Of a stretch of 64,000 nt of DNA, positions 1 to 9,515 are shown piece after piece. The notes beneath the pieces were generated by a model, which saw only the letters and a program-made list of their open reading frames with translations, searched no databases and was not told where the DNA came from. Made by a program: the position numbers and the translations under genes. The DNA lies in NCBI GenBank assembly GCA_028095005.1, contig CM051459.1:133263657-133327656 (forward strand), written 5' to 3'. Each line of letters starts with the position of its first letter. The stretch's first letter is position 1. The stretch comes from Rhynchospora pubera. Lineage: Eukaryota > Streptophyta > Magnoliopsida > Poales > Cyperaceae.

Positions 1-1755
1 CTGATAACCATGATTAGTAGTAACAGATTCAGAAGTAACATGTTCAGAATTACTTACCTCTGACTCAGGAAATTGATCATGTGGTGAAGTAGGAGACTGT
101 ATCATTTCTTCATCTTCACTTTCCAAACCTTCTTCAGATGGACCCGAGTTAGCCAATGGGTCCATTTCTAGATTCAAATGCTCACATTCAGTCGAACTCG
201 GACCGAGATGGGTCGAACTCGGACCGAGATGGGTCGAACTCGGACCGAGATGGGTCGAACTCGGACCGAGATGATCTAAACTCGGACCGAGATGGGTTGA
301 ACTCGGACCGAGATGAGTCGAACTCGGACCGAGTTGAACAGGCTCATTTGGGCAAATCTCAGATTTCGAACCAAAAACATCATTTCTTACTGCATCGAAC
401 CAGAGTTCATTGTCTATCACACTCTCCCCCTGAGAATGAGTCTGGTTTTTACAGAAATACCCTTCATTTTCAATAAATGTCACATCCATGGTGGTATAGA
501 CTTTTCTAGAGGATGGATTCATGCACCTATAGCCCTTTTGATGTTGACCATAGCCTATGAACACACATTTTTCAGCACAAGGATCCAACTTTGACCTTTG
601 ATGTTTCTGTATATGAACATAGGCAATACACCCAAATACCTTTGGTGGAATTGTAAGGACAGAGGGAATTAAGCAGTATTTTGAAAGTACTTGCAAGGGT
701 GTTTGGAAGTCAAGTACCACAGAAGGCACCCTATTCATCAAGTAAACTGCTGATGTAACTGCATTATCCCAATAAGAATGAGGTACATTGTTTTCTAGCA
801 TCATTGCCCTAGTCATTTCTAGGATTTGCCTATTCTTTCGCTCTGCTATACCATTTTGTTGGGGAGTACCCACACAACTTGTTTCATGTATAATCCCATT
901 GGTGTTAAAAAATTCTCTTACTGTTTTGTTGACAAATTCACTTCCATTATCACTTCTGAAAATTTTAACATTTCTATCAAACTGGTTCTTTACCATGGTA
1001 ATGAAAGATTTGATGGCAAGTGGTACCTCACTTTTATGCTTTACCAAATTAATCCATGTCATTCTGGTACAATTGTCAACAAATAACACAAACCATCTGT
1101 TACCACCTAGGGATTCAACTGGGGAAGGCCCCCATACATCAGAGTGAACCAGGTCAAAAGGAGTGGTTTTGTCATTATCCAAGTTCTTAGCAAAATGGAC
1201 TCGATGACTCTTAGATTTAATACATACCTCACACTCAAAAGATTCGTTCTCAAATCCAGAAAATAAACTTGGATAAAGTTTCTTGAGATACCCGAATGAA
1301 GGATGTCCCAAACGTCTGTGCCACATCCAAATTGAAGACTTTCTACTTGAACTCGAGCCAGCAGATATGTGAGCTCTTCCAGTAGCTATGTCTTCCAAAT
1401 GATACAGTCCTCCCTTCTTAATACCACGACCGATAATCTCCTTTGTCATAAGGTCCTGAAAGAGACAAAATCTGGGATACATGAGTACAACACAGTTCAG
1501 TTCTTCACACAATTGACCTACAGACAATAGTCTTGATGAAAGAGAAGGAACCAATAAAGTATTTGAAAGAGTTAGAGAAGAGGAAAATTGAACATCTCCA
1601 GCCCCTGTGACTGGATAAACTTCCCCATTTGCATTGACGATCTCAGTCCTCCTTGGATGAGATTCTCTTATCAAGTCGTCCTTATTGTAAGTCATATGAT
1701 CGGTTGCCCCTGAATCTATAATCCAACAATCGTTTAGGTTTTGGATATGAGTCAT
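1..1755 (-). CDS. copia pol polyprotein (protease, GAG-pre-integrase, integrase), partial
   Basis: The frame is open from the ATG at 1755 to the window edge. In order: an aspartic protease core DSGATDHM near 1694-1717; a GAG-pre-integrase zinc region with RRLGHPS near 1300-1320 and FECEVC near 1225-1240; and an integrase core whose acidic residues are encoded at 1138-1140 (VHSDVWGP), 949-951 (RSDNGSEF) and 841-843 (QQNGIAE). The last two are 35 residues apart, the classical DD35E spacing. A Ser/Thr/acidic linker with seven LGPSSTH repeats follows; reverse transcriptase would lie beyond position 1. The ATG may be the old gag start or chance, because gag is deleted just after it. I saw no stop or frameshift. 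Confidence 0.9.
   Translation of the reverse strand, partial: MTHIQNLNDCWIIDSGATDHMTYNKDDLIRESHPRRTEIVNANGEVYPVTGAGDVQFSSSLTLSNTLLVPSLSSRLLSVGQLCEELNCVVLMYPRFCLFQDLMTKEIIGRGIKKGGLYHLEDIATGRAHISAGSSSSRKSSIWMWHRRLGHPSFGYLKKLYPSLFSGFENESFECEVCIKSKSHRVHFAKNLDNDKTTPFDLVHSDVWGPSPVESLGGNRWFVLFVDNCTRMTWINLVKHKSEVPLAIKSFITMVKNQFDRNVKIFRSDNGSEFVNKTVREFFNTNGIIHETSCVGTPQQNGIAERKNRQILEMTRAMMLENNVPHSYWDNAVTSAVYLMNRVPSVVLDFQTPLQVLSKYCLIPSVLTIPPKVFGCIAYVHIQKHQRSKLDPCAEKCVFIGYGQHQKGYRCMNPSSRKVYTTMDVTFIENEGYFCKNQTHSQGESVIDNELWFDAVRNDVFGSKSEICPNEPVQLGPSSTHLGPSSTHLGPSLDHLGPSSTHLGPSSTHLGPSSTHLGPSSTECEHLNLEMDPLANSGPSEEGLESEDEEMIQSPTSPHDQFPESEVSNSEHVTSESVTTNHGYQ
191..335 (-). repeat. 21-bp coding minisatellite in copia pol linker
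   Basis: Seven tandem 21-bp units, each with the near-palindromic core ACTCGGACCGAGT, encode LGPSSTH on the minus strand between integrase and reverse transcriptase. The frame is kept. The same 13-base core occurs four more times near the start of the LTR (2258-2345). Confidence 0.9.
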
Positions 1756-1993
1756 GGTTTCTGGTATTTTGGTTGTTAGAGATTTGGGGTCGGTTTCGGT
1801 GTTAAAATTCAAGGAAGAAGGATCAACTGCGCAGTAACTCACGCAAGGAATAAACTCACACAGTAACTCGGTGAGATCTCGTCGAGAAGAACAGGTCTGA
1901 TTGTGCAGTAATTCGCACAACGAGGAATCGACTGTGCAGTAACTCGCACAGGGATACAAAAACGATAATAATGCACAGATCTCAGAACCTACC

Positions 1994-2005
1994 GCTCTGA
2001 TACCA
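1994..2005 (-). promoter_or_regulatory. primer binding site, initiator Met tRNA
   Basis: TGGTATCAGAGC, complementary to the 3' end of plant initiator-Met tRNA, directly follows the LTR end on the minus strand. It primes minus-strand DNA synthesis. Confidence 0.9.
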
Positions 2006-2373
2006 TGTAAACAAAAGCAATCACAGAAAAGAACACGAAGATTTTACGTGGTTCGGTACAATATGTACCTACGTCCATGACTCACACACACCACACTTTT
2101 TATTTCTTTTCAATAATAATGGAGTACAAGAGAGAATTGGGGAAGAAGATAGGTCAGAAAGGAAGAGAAAGACGCCTCCTTTATAATAGGTAGGCTAATA
2201 TTTCTTTTTATTACATTTCCATATATGCAAAAATCATAAAAAGGAAATTCAGAAGGTCCAACTCGGACCGAGTTCAGGCCAACTCGGACCGAGCCAAAGA
2301 GGTGTGCTTCAACTCGGTCCGAGTTTGGCCCAACTCGGACCGAGCCAAACGTCCAATTTTCTCCACACTAACA
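2006..2373 (-). repeat. 5' LTR of copia element
   Basis: This 368-bp LTR runs from TGTTAG (2373) to ACA (2006). Four copies of the ACTCGG-A/T-CCGAGT motif lie in its first ~115 bp, in the U3 position where enhancers usually sit. The host flank before it is GGGAA; the second target copy is outside the window. Confidence 0.85.
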
Positions 2374-2978
2374 TTCCCTTTCTTCGCCATACTGCTGTTA
2401 GTCTCAATGATTGCTAAATCAGACATATTCTCATTCTTTACTCTCTTTCTGCAATCAGATTCATATCCAGGAATTCCCAATAGACTCATCACATCTTTTA
2501 ATTCATTATCACGTCCGTACACAACAGATCTATCAACAAGTTTTCTTTTTACTGGTGCAGCTCTTTCACTACATTGATTGGGGTTTTCTGGTATACCAAG
2601 ACTGTCACAAGCTTTTTGCATTTGTTGATAGATATAATCTAGCCTACCATGGGCTCTCTTAACTGTTATGGGGAAACTGCTCATCCAGTTTGTGAAATAA
2701 TTATGAAAATATTCACCTGGTAAGATGTTCTTTTCTGCTTTGTACTTGAAACCTTGATACTCAAATTCATCAACCACAATTTCAGCTTCATAAATGGCAT
2801 CTTTAAGCAGGGGAAGGAGATCATCTATGGGTTTGTATTTAGGTAACCGCCAGCACTCGGATCTTTCGATTAAGAGGCCTGCTTTAGGGAATGCTTCTCT
2901 AAGTTTTGAGAGGAGGTCATAAACAGATGAGCTCTGCAACCATTCATCAACCATAGATTTACCCACGGTTGATGCCAA
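2374..2978 (-). pseudogene. CC-NLR resistance gene, 5' fragment cut by copia insertion
   Basis: About 201 codons from the ATG at 2978 encode an Rx-type N-terminal coiled-coil region. It holds the LLPLLKDAIYEAEIVVDEFEYQ stretch (related to the family EDVID region) and the linker DRSVVYGRDNELKDVM that precedes the NB-ARC domain. NLRs sense pathogen effectors and signal immunity in the cell. The frame runs into the copia LTR at 2373, just before the expected P-loop, and then stops within LTR sequence, so no nucleotide-binding or LRR part can be made from here. The remainder should lie left of the window beyond the 3' LTR. Confidence 0.85.
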
Positions 2979-4327
2979 AAATTCATCCTTAAAAAGATGT
3001 CAAAGGGGGAAGTAAGGGAAGGTTTAGATTAGTGTTTAACAATTTTTTTGTTACTACATTCTTTGTCATAATCTAAATAAGGGATGCCTGCGGGCTTTCA
3101 ACCTCAAAAAAAAAAAAGCAAATAAAAAGGAGGAGCTAGAGTATTATCTGTTAAAGGAGAGTCTTAATTTGGTACTAAAAAGAAGGAAAATGGAATCAGA
3201 ATGAATATTCAAAATGTTGAGACTTGGAAAAGGAAAGGAAGGAGATGGAATGGAGCTTCAAAGAAACAGATTATGGAAATAGCAGAGAATAAGTCTGATC
3301 GGATTGTTATAAGATCGGTCCAATGGTATAGGCGTATAGCTGATTCAATATTCAGTATAAACAAATGACAACGGAAAGAGTAAGATTAATAGCTTTGATA
3401 ATAATAATGATAATGATGCCTAAGATTTTTATTTATTTACTGGAAATTTTCTTTCTCATAATTAAAAAATGGACAGCTTCAAACAGGGGCAAGGCACATA
3501 GAAGCCAAAAGGGGCCTGCACCCCCCCCCCTCCATCAATATGACCCTGAAGAGTAAAATTTTCATTGAAAATTAGTAAAAATAGTTAATATATTATATAT
3601 GATTTATTATATTGGTCCCACCTAAATGTATGAAAGTTTATAACAAAATATTGGGCTTCCCCCTTGGTAGTTTTAGGTTTGACCTTGTAAAAACAGTGCG
3701 CTGCCACTAAAATCAAAAACTTTTTATTTTAATTGGTCACAAAATAGTAGCATCTATTTGTTGAAGGCAAGTTTCGTTTTCATTATACGTTTATTTGTTT
3801 TATGTATACAATTCTATTTTATATTTTCCATAAACAGAGGACCTTTACCAGTGAAACTCGTTATTGTCACACTTCTGTTTATTTGATGCACGAATATTAT
3901 TAAATATTTATTTCAAGAATAATTTCGAAGCTTTAACAACGCCAAAGATTATGTCATTACGGGACACTTTACAAGGGACCCGATACGACAGACCGTTATT
4001 TGATGCACCGATCTATGAATTGACTTTTTTACTGGATCCCAAAAATAGTTTTCAATATGATCCTTAATGAGGACCAATTTATGAAGTATCTTGTTCAATT
4101 TCACCGAATTTTACAGTTTAAAAGGTTGTAAATATAAAATAAATATCAAACACAATCAACTAAATTTGTTTAACTTTGATTATATGATCTAGTATCAAAC
4201 TAACTTTAAAAATTATATAATTTTTATGATAATGATCCATCGTAAAATTAAATGAGATAAACGCGCGGTTTATGCATGACAACGAGAGAAGTGCTAGTTC
4301 TAAATGTATAGAAAGAGTGTGATTTAT
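2979..4327. other. intergenic, no gene seen
   Basis: Upstream side of the NLR fragment, AT-rich, with a C11 tract near 3521. Small open frames here have no recognisable domain. I see no RNA gene or complete transposon. Confidence 0.6.
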
Positions 4328-4457
4328 GGCTCCGTTTGGATAAGGTGTGGGAAGAAGGGAAAGAAGTATTGGAAAGTGTGTAACTTTGTAAAAAATTTGA
4401 ATTGTTTAAAATAATTTTTTTTTTTCCCTTCTTCCCACATTTTATTCAAACGGAGCC
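4328..4457. mobile_element. Tourist-like MITE (PIF/Harbinger type)
   Basis: GGCTCCGTTTGGAT opens the element and its inverted form ending CAAACGGAGCC closes it. The arms are about 35 bp around an AT-rich centre. TAT flanks both sides as a possible 3-bp target duplication. Related copies lie at 57128 and 59513. Confidence 0.75.
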
Positions 4458-6282
4458 TATGTGTGACGACGAGATGAGCACATATATGTACACTTACAGT
4501 TTTTCTCCTCAGAATCAATTGTTTCTCGAATTGAATTAGTCTATTGGCATCATTTGTTTGATCAAAAAATGAGATTCCTCTAATTAGGTTGTCATACATG
4601 CAAAAAATATAACTTTACATAAGTCTAGTTAAACATGTAAGTTAGCGCACTCTTCCCAACCTTTTCAAGTAGCTGTTCCATACCCTACCGGGTGCCGGCA
4701 AAACCGGATATTACCGGGTACCGGATCAGAATCCGGTAGAAAAAGTCTAAAAAACCGTGTTCTTTGTACCGGACAAACCGGTGGAAAACCGGAAAAATCG
4801 GAAAAATTGTATATCCGGTTTACTATAGACTATAGACGTAGACTCTGCAGTGATTTTTCATTTGATCTTTCCCAAGACGACATATTTACGAGGCGTAGCT
4901 TTTAAGGTGTAGCCTTCTGGGCTAGCTTCTGGCTCCATTATCCAAGACCTATGATCCCATGTAATGATTTTTTTATTTTTTGAAAAACACTCATGCGATT
5001 TATATTAAAAAAGGCCCATCTTTCATGATGATAATTGTAATTGGTGAGTATACCATCTTTCATTTTTCTTTTTTCTTTTTTTAAAAAATAATCCCACATG
5101 TCGCTGCCTACATTTTGCTATTTAAAAAACTGTCTAATATTTTATTTTAATTTCAAAGCGTGATATGTTAATTATGTGCAACAATAAATATTTATTTCCG
5201 TTTGTTTCTATTTCATTAATACATTTTTTTATATTTGTGTAGGAGAAATTTATTTATTGCTATAATATTTATAGAATTATTGTCCGGTTTTTTAAACCAG
5301 TTCAACCGGTAAAACCGATAAAACCCCATACTAGTGATTTGACCGGTTCGACATCTGATACGGTATATAAAACATTACTTCCAAGATAAATACATTGTAG
5401 TAAATAAAAAAAATTTAAGTTAACAAGTTCAACATAAAAAATTGAGAGAGCGAGTGAAAGAGATGAAAAAAAAAATAAAAGCAATAAGATGTAATTCGCA
5501 GACAAAAACATACACGAAAAACTTAAATAAATAATGAAACAAAATAATTGAGCTAACATCTAAGACTTCTTTCTGTTATATTTACCAGGACATTGGTCGA
5601 TTAGTTTTTCTCGAATTCGATTATGAAATATAATATTTAATTTATGTAAATAATAAAATCCGGATAATATTGCATTTGCATTTGCATGCTAATCAGAGAT
5701 TGGATCAACTGACCCTGGTACTGATTTGAATGCTAATTTTCAATCAATCCGGATAATATTGCATTTACGGATCCTGGTACTGATTTTAATCAATACCACG
5801 TCGCCTTAGAGGTTTAGTTGAGATAGAAGAAAAGGAGAAAATTGGAAGGAAACCATCAGAAATCACTCCACCTTCAGCCGCCATCGCAGCTTCTCTCTCC
5901 TTCGTTGTCACACACTCTTCTTTTTTCACTTTTTTTTTTTCGGAAAAATTAGATATAACCCCTCAAATCTTGTTGATCTGAATATAACCATGCAATTTGC
6001 AATCTGCGAAATTAGAAATAACCCTGTTGTAATTATGCCACTCCTAGATATAAATCATTTTCATTTATTTAAACAATTTGCAATCTTCTGATGTGCAATT
6101 GCAGCTAGGCAACTGATTGGAATTCCTCCAACTCCTCCCTTGCCCATGGAAGGAAATTCTATGCTACTCAAACCGAACCATCCGATCTAGTTGCGCAGTT
6201 TTAAGTTTATCTGGTTATTTGTTCAATTTGTTTTTATAAATGTTCAACTTATTTCTCGAGTTATTTTATTGTATATGTTTGT
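4458..6282. other. intergenic with CCGG-rich blocks
   Basis: Two blocks rich in ACCGG/CCGGT (4676-4820 and 5282-5355) flank about 450 bp of AT-rich DNA, a pattern often seen at ends of non-autonomous hAT elements, but I could not find matching termini or a target duplication. A 20-bp direct repeat with CCGGATAATATTGCATTT occurs near 5657 and 5748. No gene seen. Confidence 0.4.
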
Positions 6283-6600
6283 TTGTTTTATTCATTTATA
6301 TGTTCACTTTATTCATTTATATGCTTAATTTATTCTTTTATATGTTCAATTTATTTTTCTACAGTATTTGTTCTTTTTGTTTATTTATATGTTCACTTTG
6401 TTTATTTATATGATCACTTTATTAATTTATTTGGTCGATTTGTTCATTCATGTCTTCAACTTGTTTTCTATATATGCTATATTTATTTATTTTGTTTAGT
6501 TATATGTCACTGTGTTTATTTATATGACTGTTTATTTTGTGTTCAACTTGTTTTTTTGCACTATATTTGTTCATTTTGTTAATTTGTTCAATTATATGTT
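6283..6600. repeat. low-complexity TTTATATGTTCA repeats
   Basis: Degenerate repeats of TATATGTTCA(C/A)TTTGTTTATT-like units. The open frame across it is compositional (Phe/Tyr/Cys-rich) and not a credible gene. Confidence 0.7.
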
Positions 6601-8164
6601 TTGTTTGTTGCATTATGACTGTTTTATATGACTGTTTTGTTAAGTTATTATATATTTGAGGAAAATCAAATTACACTTATACAATCTTGATCGGAGGTGA
6701 AACCTAAGTCAAATTAGACCTCAAATCTAATCTATTGCAGCGTAGCTTGAGGGTCGAATCACAGGGACGGATATTCTAAACTATAGACTTTAAGTAACTT
6801 AGTTTGATTAGTCTAAGGGTAAACAAGTAAAAAAGTTGATTAATTGATTAAGAGGATTAAATTTAAACTAAAGGAATTAATTCTAAACTCTAATTAACCT
6901 CTAAATTACTTCTAAAAATTAAAGAAAAGATCTGAACTCGAATTAAGGACTTAAATTAGAGTCAATTGATCGGGTTCCACTTCCAGGCACTATCCAAGCA
7001 GGTCGCCAGCTTCATGGCGGGTTCGATAGGATAGTTCGATTATTCAGTTCAATCAGTTTCTAAATTCTCTAAGTACAAGATCTTTGGCTTAAAGTCTGGT
7101 CCAAATAGTAACTCTCATTTTTTATTTGGTATAACTAAGTTTATACCTCTAAACCTCCCTAAATCCTAAGTTTCAACTCTCGTTTCTTGGCTTAAGTTTT
7201 AGGGTTTGCTTTAACTATTCGGTAGAATATCCTAAATCTCTCGATCTTAGGAGGGAATAAATTTTTCAGCTAAGTTTCAGTTTCACCTTTTAGGTATACT
7301 TCCTATCCTAAGGTAAGGGAATACAAATTGTCTTGAAATTAGGGTTATATTTACTTATCTACGAGGTTAGGCCTAACTAAGTGAGCAAACTTTCAAATCA
7401 ATTCAATTCATGTTCTCAAAATCAAGCAAATAAACTTAAGTAAAGCAAAGCAACTCAGAAAAATTAGAAAACTAGATTAAACTTCATAAATCTACTAAGT
7501 CATGGTTCCCTACAATTGCCCCTAAACTAAACTACTCACTACAAGTCATACTAAACATTAAAACAACAGGTTTCAACAGACTAAACATCAAAAGAGAGAA
7601 AATAGAGAAAGATTACAACAAAGAACTAAAAGAAACTCTCTCATCTTGAATCCTGGAGGGTCGACAAGAGACAGACTGGGTGCGATTTCTGCTAACTCCT
7701 CTTGAATCTTGCTCCAAAATCTGACTTAGACTTTCTGGTGCTCTTCCACATGATTAAATAGACTTCAAGGACGGTACCCATGTGTGGAGATCATGTCTGA
7801 TTCTTCCGAAAATAGGAAACACGCTCTGCCAGAAATAATGTCTCCAAATCGGGCATATCTGTTTGGGTCAGGCGGGGTCACCAGAACAAGGGCTTTGTCT
7901 GGTTTGACCCTGTTCCTTTGCTTCAGTCGGTTGGATCTTGACTGCTCCGTTTGAATTATGCCTTGGGCCTAATTTTGCACCAAATCGTCATTGAACCTGA
8001 AATTTAACAAGGGCAAATAACAGTACCACATTTCTAACCTAAATCGCATTAAAATCTAACTAAAACACAAACATTTAAATGAAATTAAGACCTAAAAGGG
8101 TTGAATATTTCGATGTTAAACCCGCCTATCAAATCTCACTAAGCATGTTCAAATAAACTCCGCC
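6601..8164. other. non-coding stretch, nature unknown
   Basis: No open frame of interest. It reads like the non-coding interior of a retroelement or a decayed gene (intron-like CT-rich segments), but no LTR, primer site or domain could be placed. Confidence 0.35.
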
Positions 8165-8370
8165 TAGGGCTGCCAACGATGTAATCATCATAGTTTTTCC
8201 GTTTCATTTTGTCAAAATGGAACGTATAATGAAACAAAATTTGTTTTGTTTCAAAAACGGAATAGTCAACAAAATGCATTTTGTCATGCATTTATGTGAA
8301 ATACAGTTGAAATTTAGACGTTCTGCCGAAACGAAACGACTAACGAAAATTTCGACATTTGCCATTACAG

Positions 8371-8559
8371 CCGAAATTAATTAATATAAAAATTTAGACA
8401 GAAAAAATTTTAATATACAGAATTATTATTATTTTTTTTAATAAGAAGAAAGTTCCAACGCGTTTTAGAAGAGCGTTTAGCAATTCCCCTCCGTACGCGT
8501 TTATAAAACGCGCTCCAGGGCTCCGAACGCGTTTTATAAACGCGTACGAAGGAGAGATA
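8371..8559 (+). repeat. left TIR of PMD element A
   Basis: Inverted match of 15321-15509, with differences mainly in A/T runs and few substitutions. It holds the outer hairpin 8493-8547. A second, inner hairpin (8603-8657) follows beyond the well-matched part. Confidence 0.9.
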
Positions 8560-8657
8560 AGTTCGCCTCTTCAATTACGCCTTTTGAGGAGCTGACACCT
8601 TCGTACTCGTTTATAAAATGCGTTCGGAGCCCTGGAGCGCGTTTTATAAACGCGTAC
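8493..8657. promoter_or_regulatory. paired TIR hairpins with TATAAA core (element A, left)
   Basis: Two inverted repeats, 8493-8547 and 8603-8657, each with 20-bp arms close to GTACGCGTTTATAAAACGCG around a 15-bp loop. Each arm carries a TATAAA box between ACGCG blocks. Equivalent pairs occur in the other three TIRs of the window (15233-15386, 49849-50002, 56042-56206). They could be transposase binding sites, core promoters for the two genes, or both; this is inference. Confidence 0.75.
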
Positions 8658-8723
8658 GAAGGTGGTAATTTTTCGAAAACGAGTTCTGACCGTTTTTTTT
8701 CTTTATTCGTCGCTTCAGTCAGT

Positions 8724-8890
8724 CCAGAGAAGAGAAGAGAAGGGAGAAGAGAAGAGAAGGGAGAAGAGAGAAGAGAAGGAAGAAGAGAAGAAGAGAAAGA
8801 AAGTTGCGGCCGGAGAAAGAGAGAAGAGAAGAGAAGAGAAGGGAGAAAAGAGGTTGCGGCCGTCGAAAGAGAAGAGGAGGCCGGAGGTGG
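8724..8890 (+). other. polypurine GAAGAGAAGG leader of PMD gene A
   Basis: GA-rich tract just inside the TIR, matched in element B at 55800-55975 on the other strand, so it belongs to the element's 5' untranslated leader. Open frames here are compositional. Confidence 0.6.
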
Positions 8891-8993
8891 TTGCCGTGCG
8901 AAGAGAAGAGGAGTTCGAAAGACAACGTACGCCGATATCGAGGTTTTTTATTTTGCATTTACTGAAAATTATGGATATATTAGTAAAATTTGT

Positions 8994-9330
8994 GGATTAT
9001 TATTGAAATTGTGGTAATTATTAGTAAATTTGTGGATATAATATTGTGGAAATTAGTGATAATTATTAGTAAAATTTGTGGATTATTATTGAAATTGTGG
9101 TAATTATTAGTAAAATTTGTGGATATAATATTGTGGAAATTAGTGGTAATTATTAGTAAAATTTGTGGATTATTATTGAAATTGTGGTAATTATTAGTAA
9201 AATTTGTGAATATAATATTGTGAAAATTAGTGGTAATTATTAGTAAAATTTGTGGATTATTATTGAAATTGTGGTAATTATTAGTAAAATTTGTGGATAT
9301 AATTGGACATTTTAGTAAAATGTTCATGGA
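8994..9330 (+). repeat. ~87-bp tandem repeat in PMD leader A
   Basis: Units starting GGATTATTATTGAAATTGTG recur at 8994, 9080, 9167 and 9254 (spacing 86, 87, 87). Element B has AT-rich DNA of the same flavour at this place but not the regular array. Confidence 0.85.
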
Positions 9331-9515
9331 ATTTGTATGAAAATTGTGTAGGAATTTATTGTCAAAATTAGTATGCAAATTGAATGGAAAGTAGTCGAAA
9401 TTTTAGTAAATTGTATGGAATTATTGGAAATATTATTGGACATTTTAGTAAAATGTTCATGGAATTCTTGTATCATTGTTGTTTTAAATTGTTGTTCTTA
9501 TATTATTTGAATCAG

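Larger units (their letters stand above)
1..2373 (-). mobile_element. Ty1/copia LTR retrotransposon, 5' part, lacking gag
   Basis: The 5' LTR (2006-2373), primer binding site (1994-2005) and an open pol frame (1-1755) lie in order on the minus strand; the 3' part runs off the window. The LTR starts TGTTAG and ends ACA, as usual in copia. Only about 240 bp separate the primer site from the protease, so gag (normally over 1 kb) is essentially absent. The element could still be mobilised in trans but cannot form particles alone. It interrupts an NLR gene. Confidence 0.9.

Noticed and set aside
156..476. Plus-strand frame with NSDRDG repeats
   Set aside because: It is the antisense of the copia pol linker; the minus frame has integrase and continues open.
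4676..5355. hAT-like element suggested by ACCGG blocks at both ends
   Set aside because: The block pattern is suggestive but terminal sequences do not form an inverted repeat and no 8-bp duplication was found.
6283..6600. 99-codon hydrophobic frame
   Set aside because: It is a translation of a TTTATATGTTCA low-complexity repeat.
8662..9006. Open frame of Arg/Lys/Glu repeats on the plus strand and its mirror on the minus strand
   Set aside because: It is the GA-rich leader of the PMD element; composition alone keeps it open and it is not conserved as protein between A and B.
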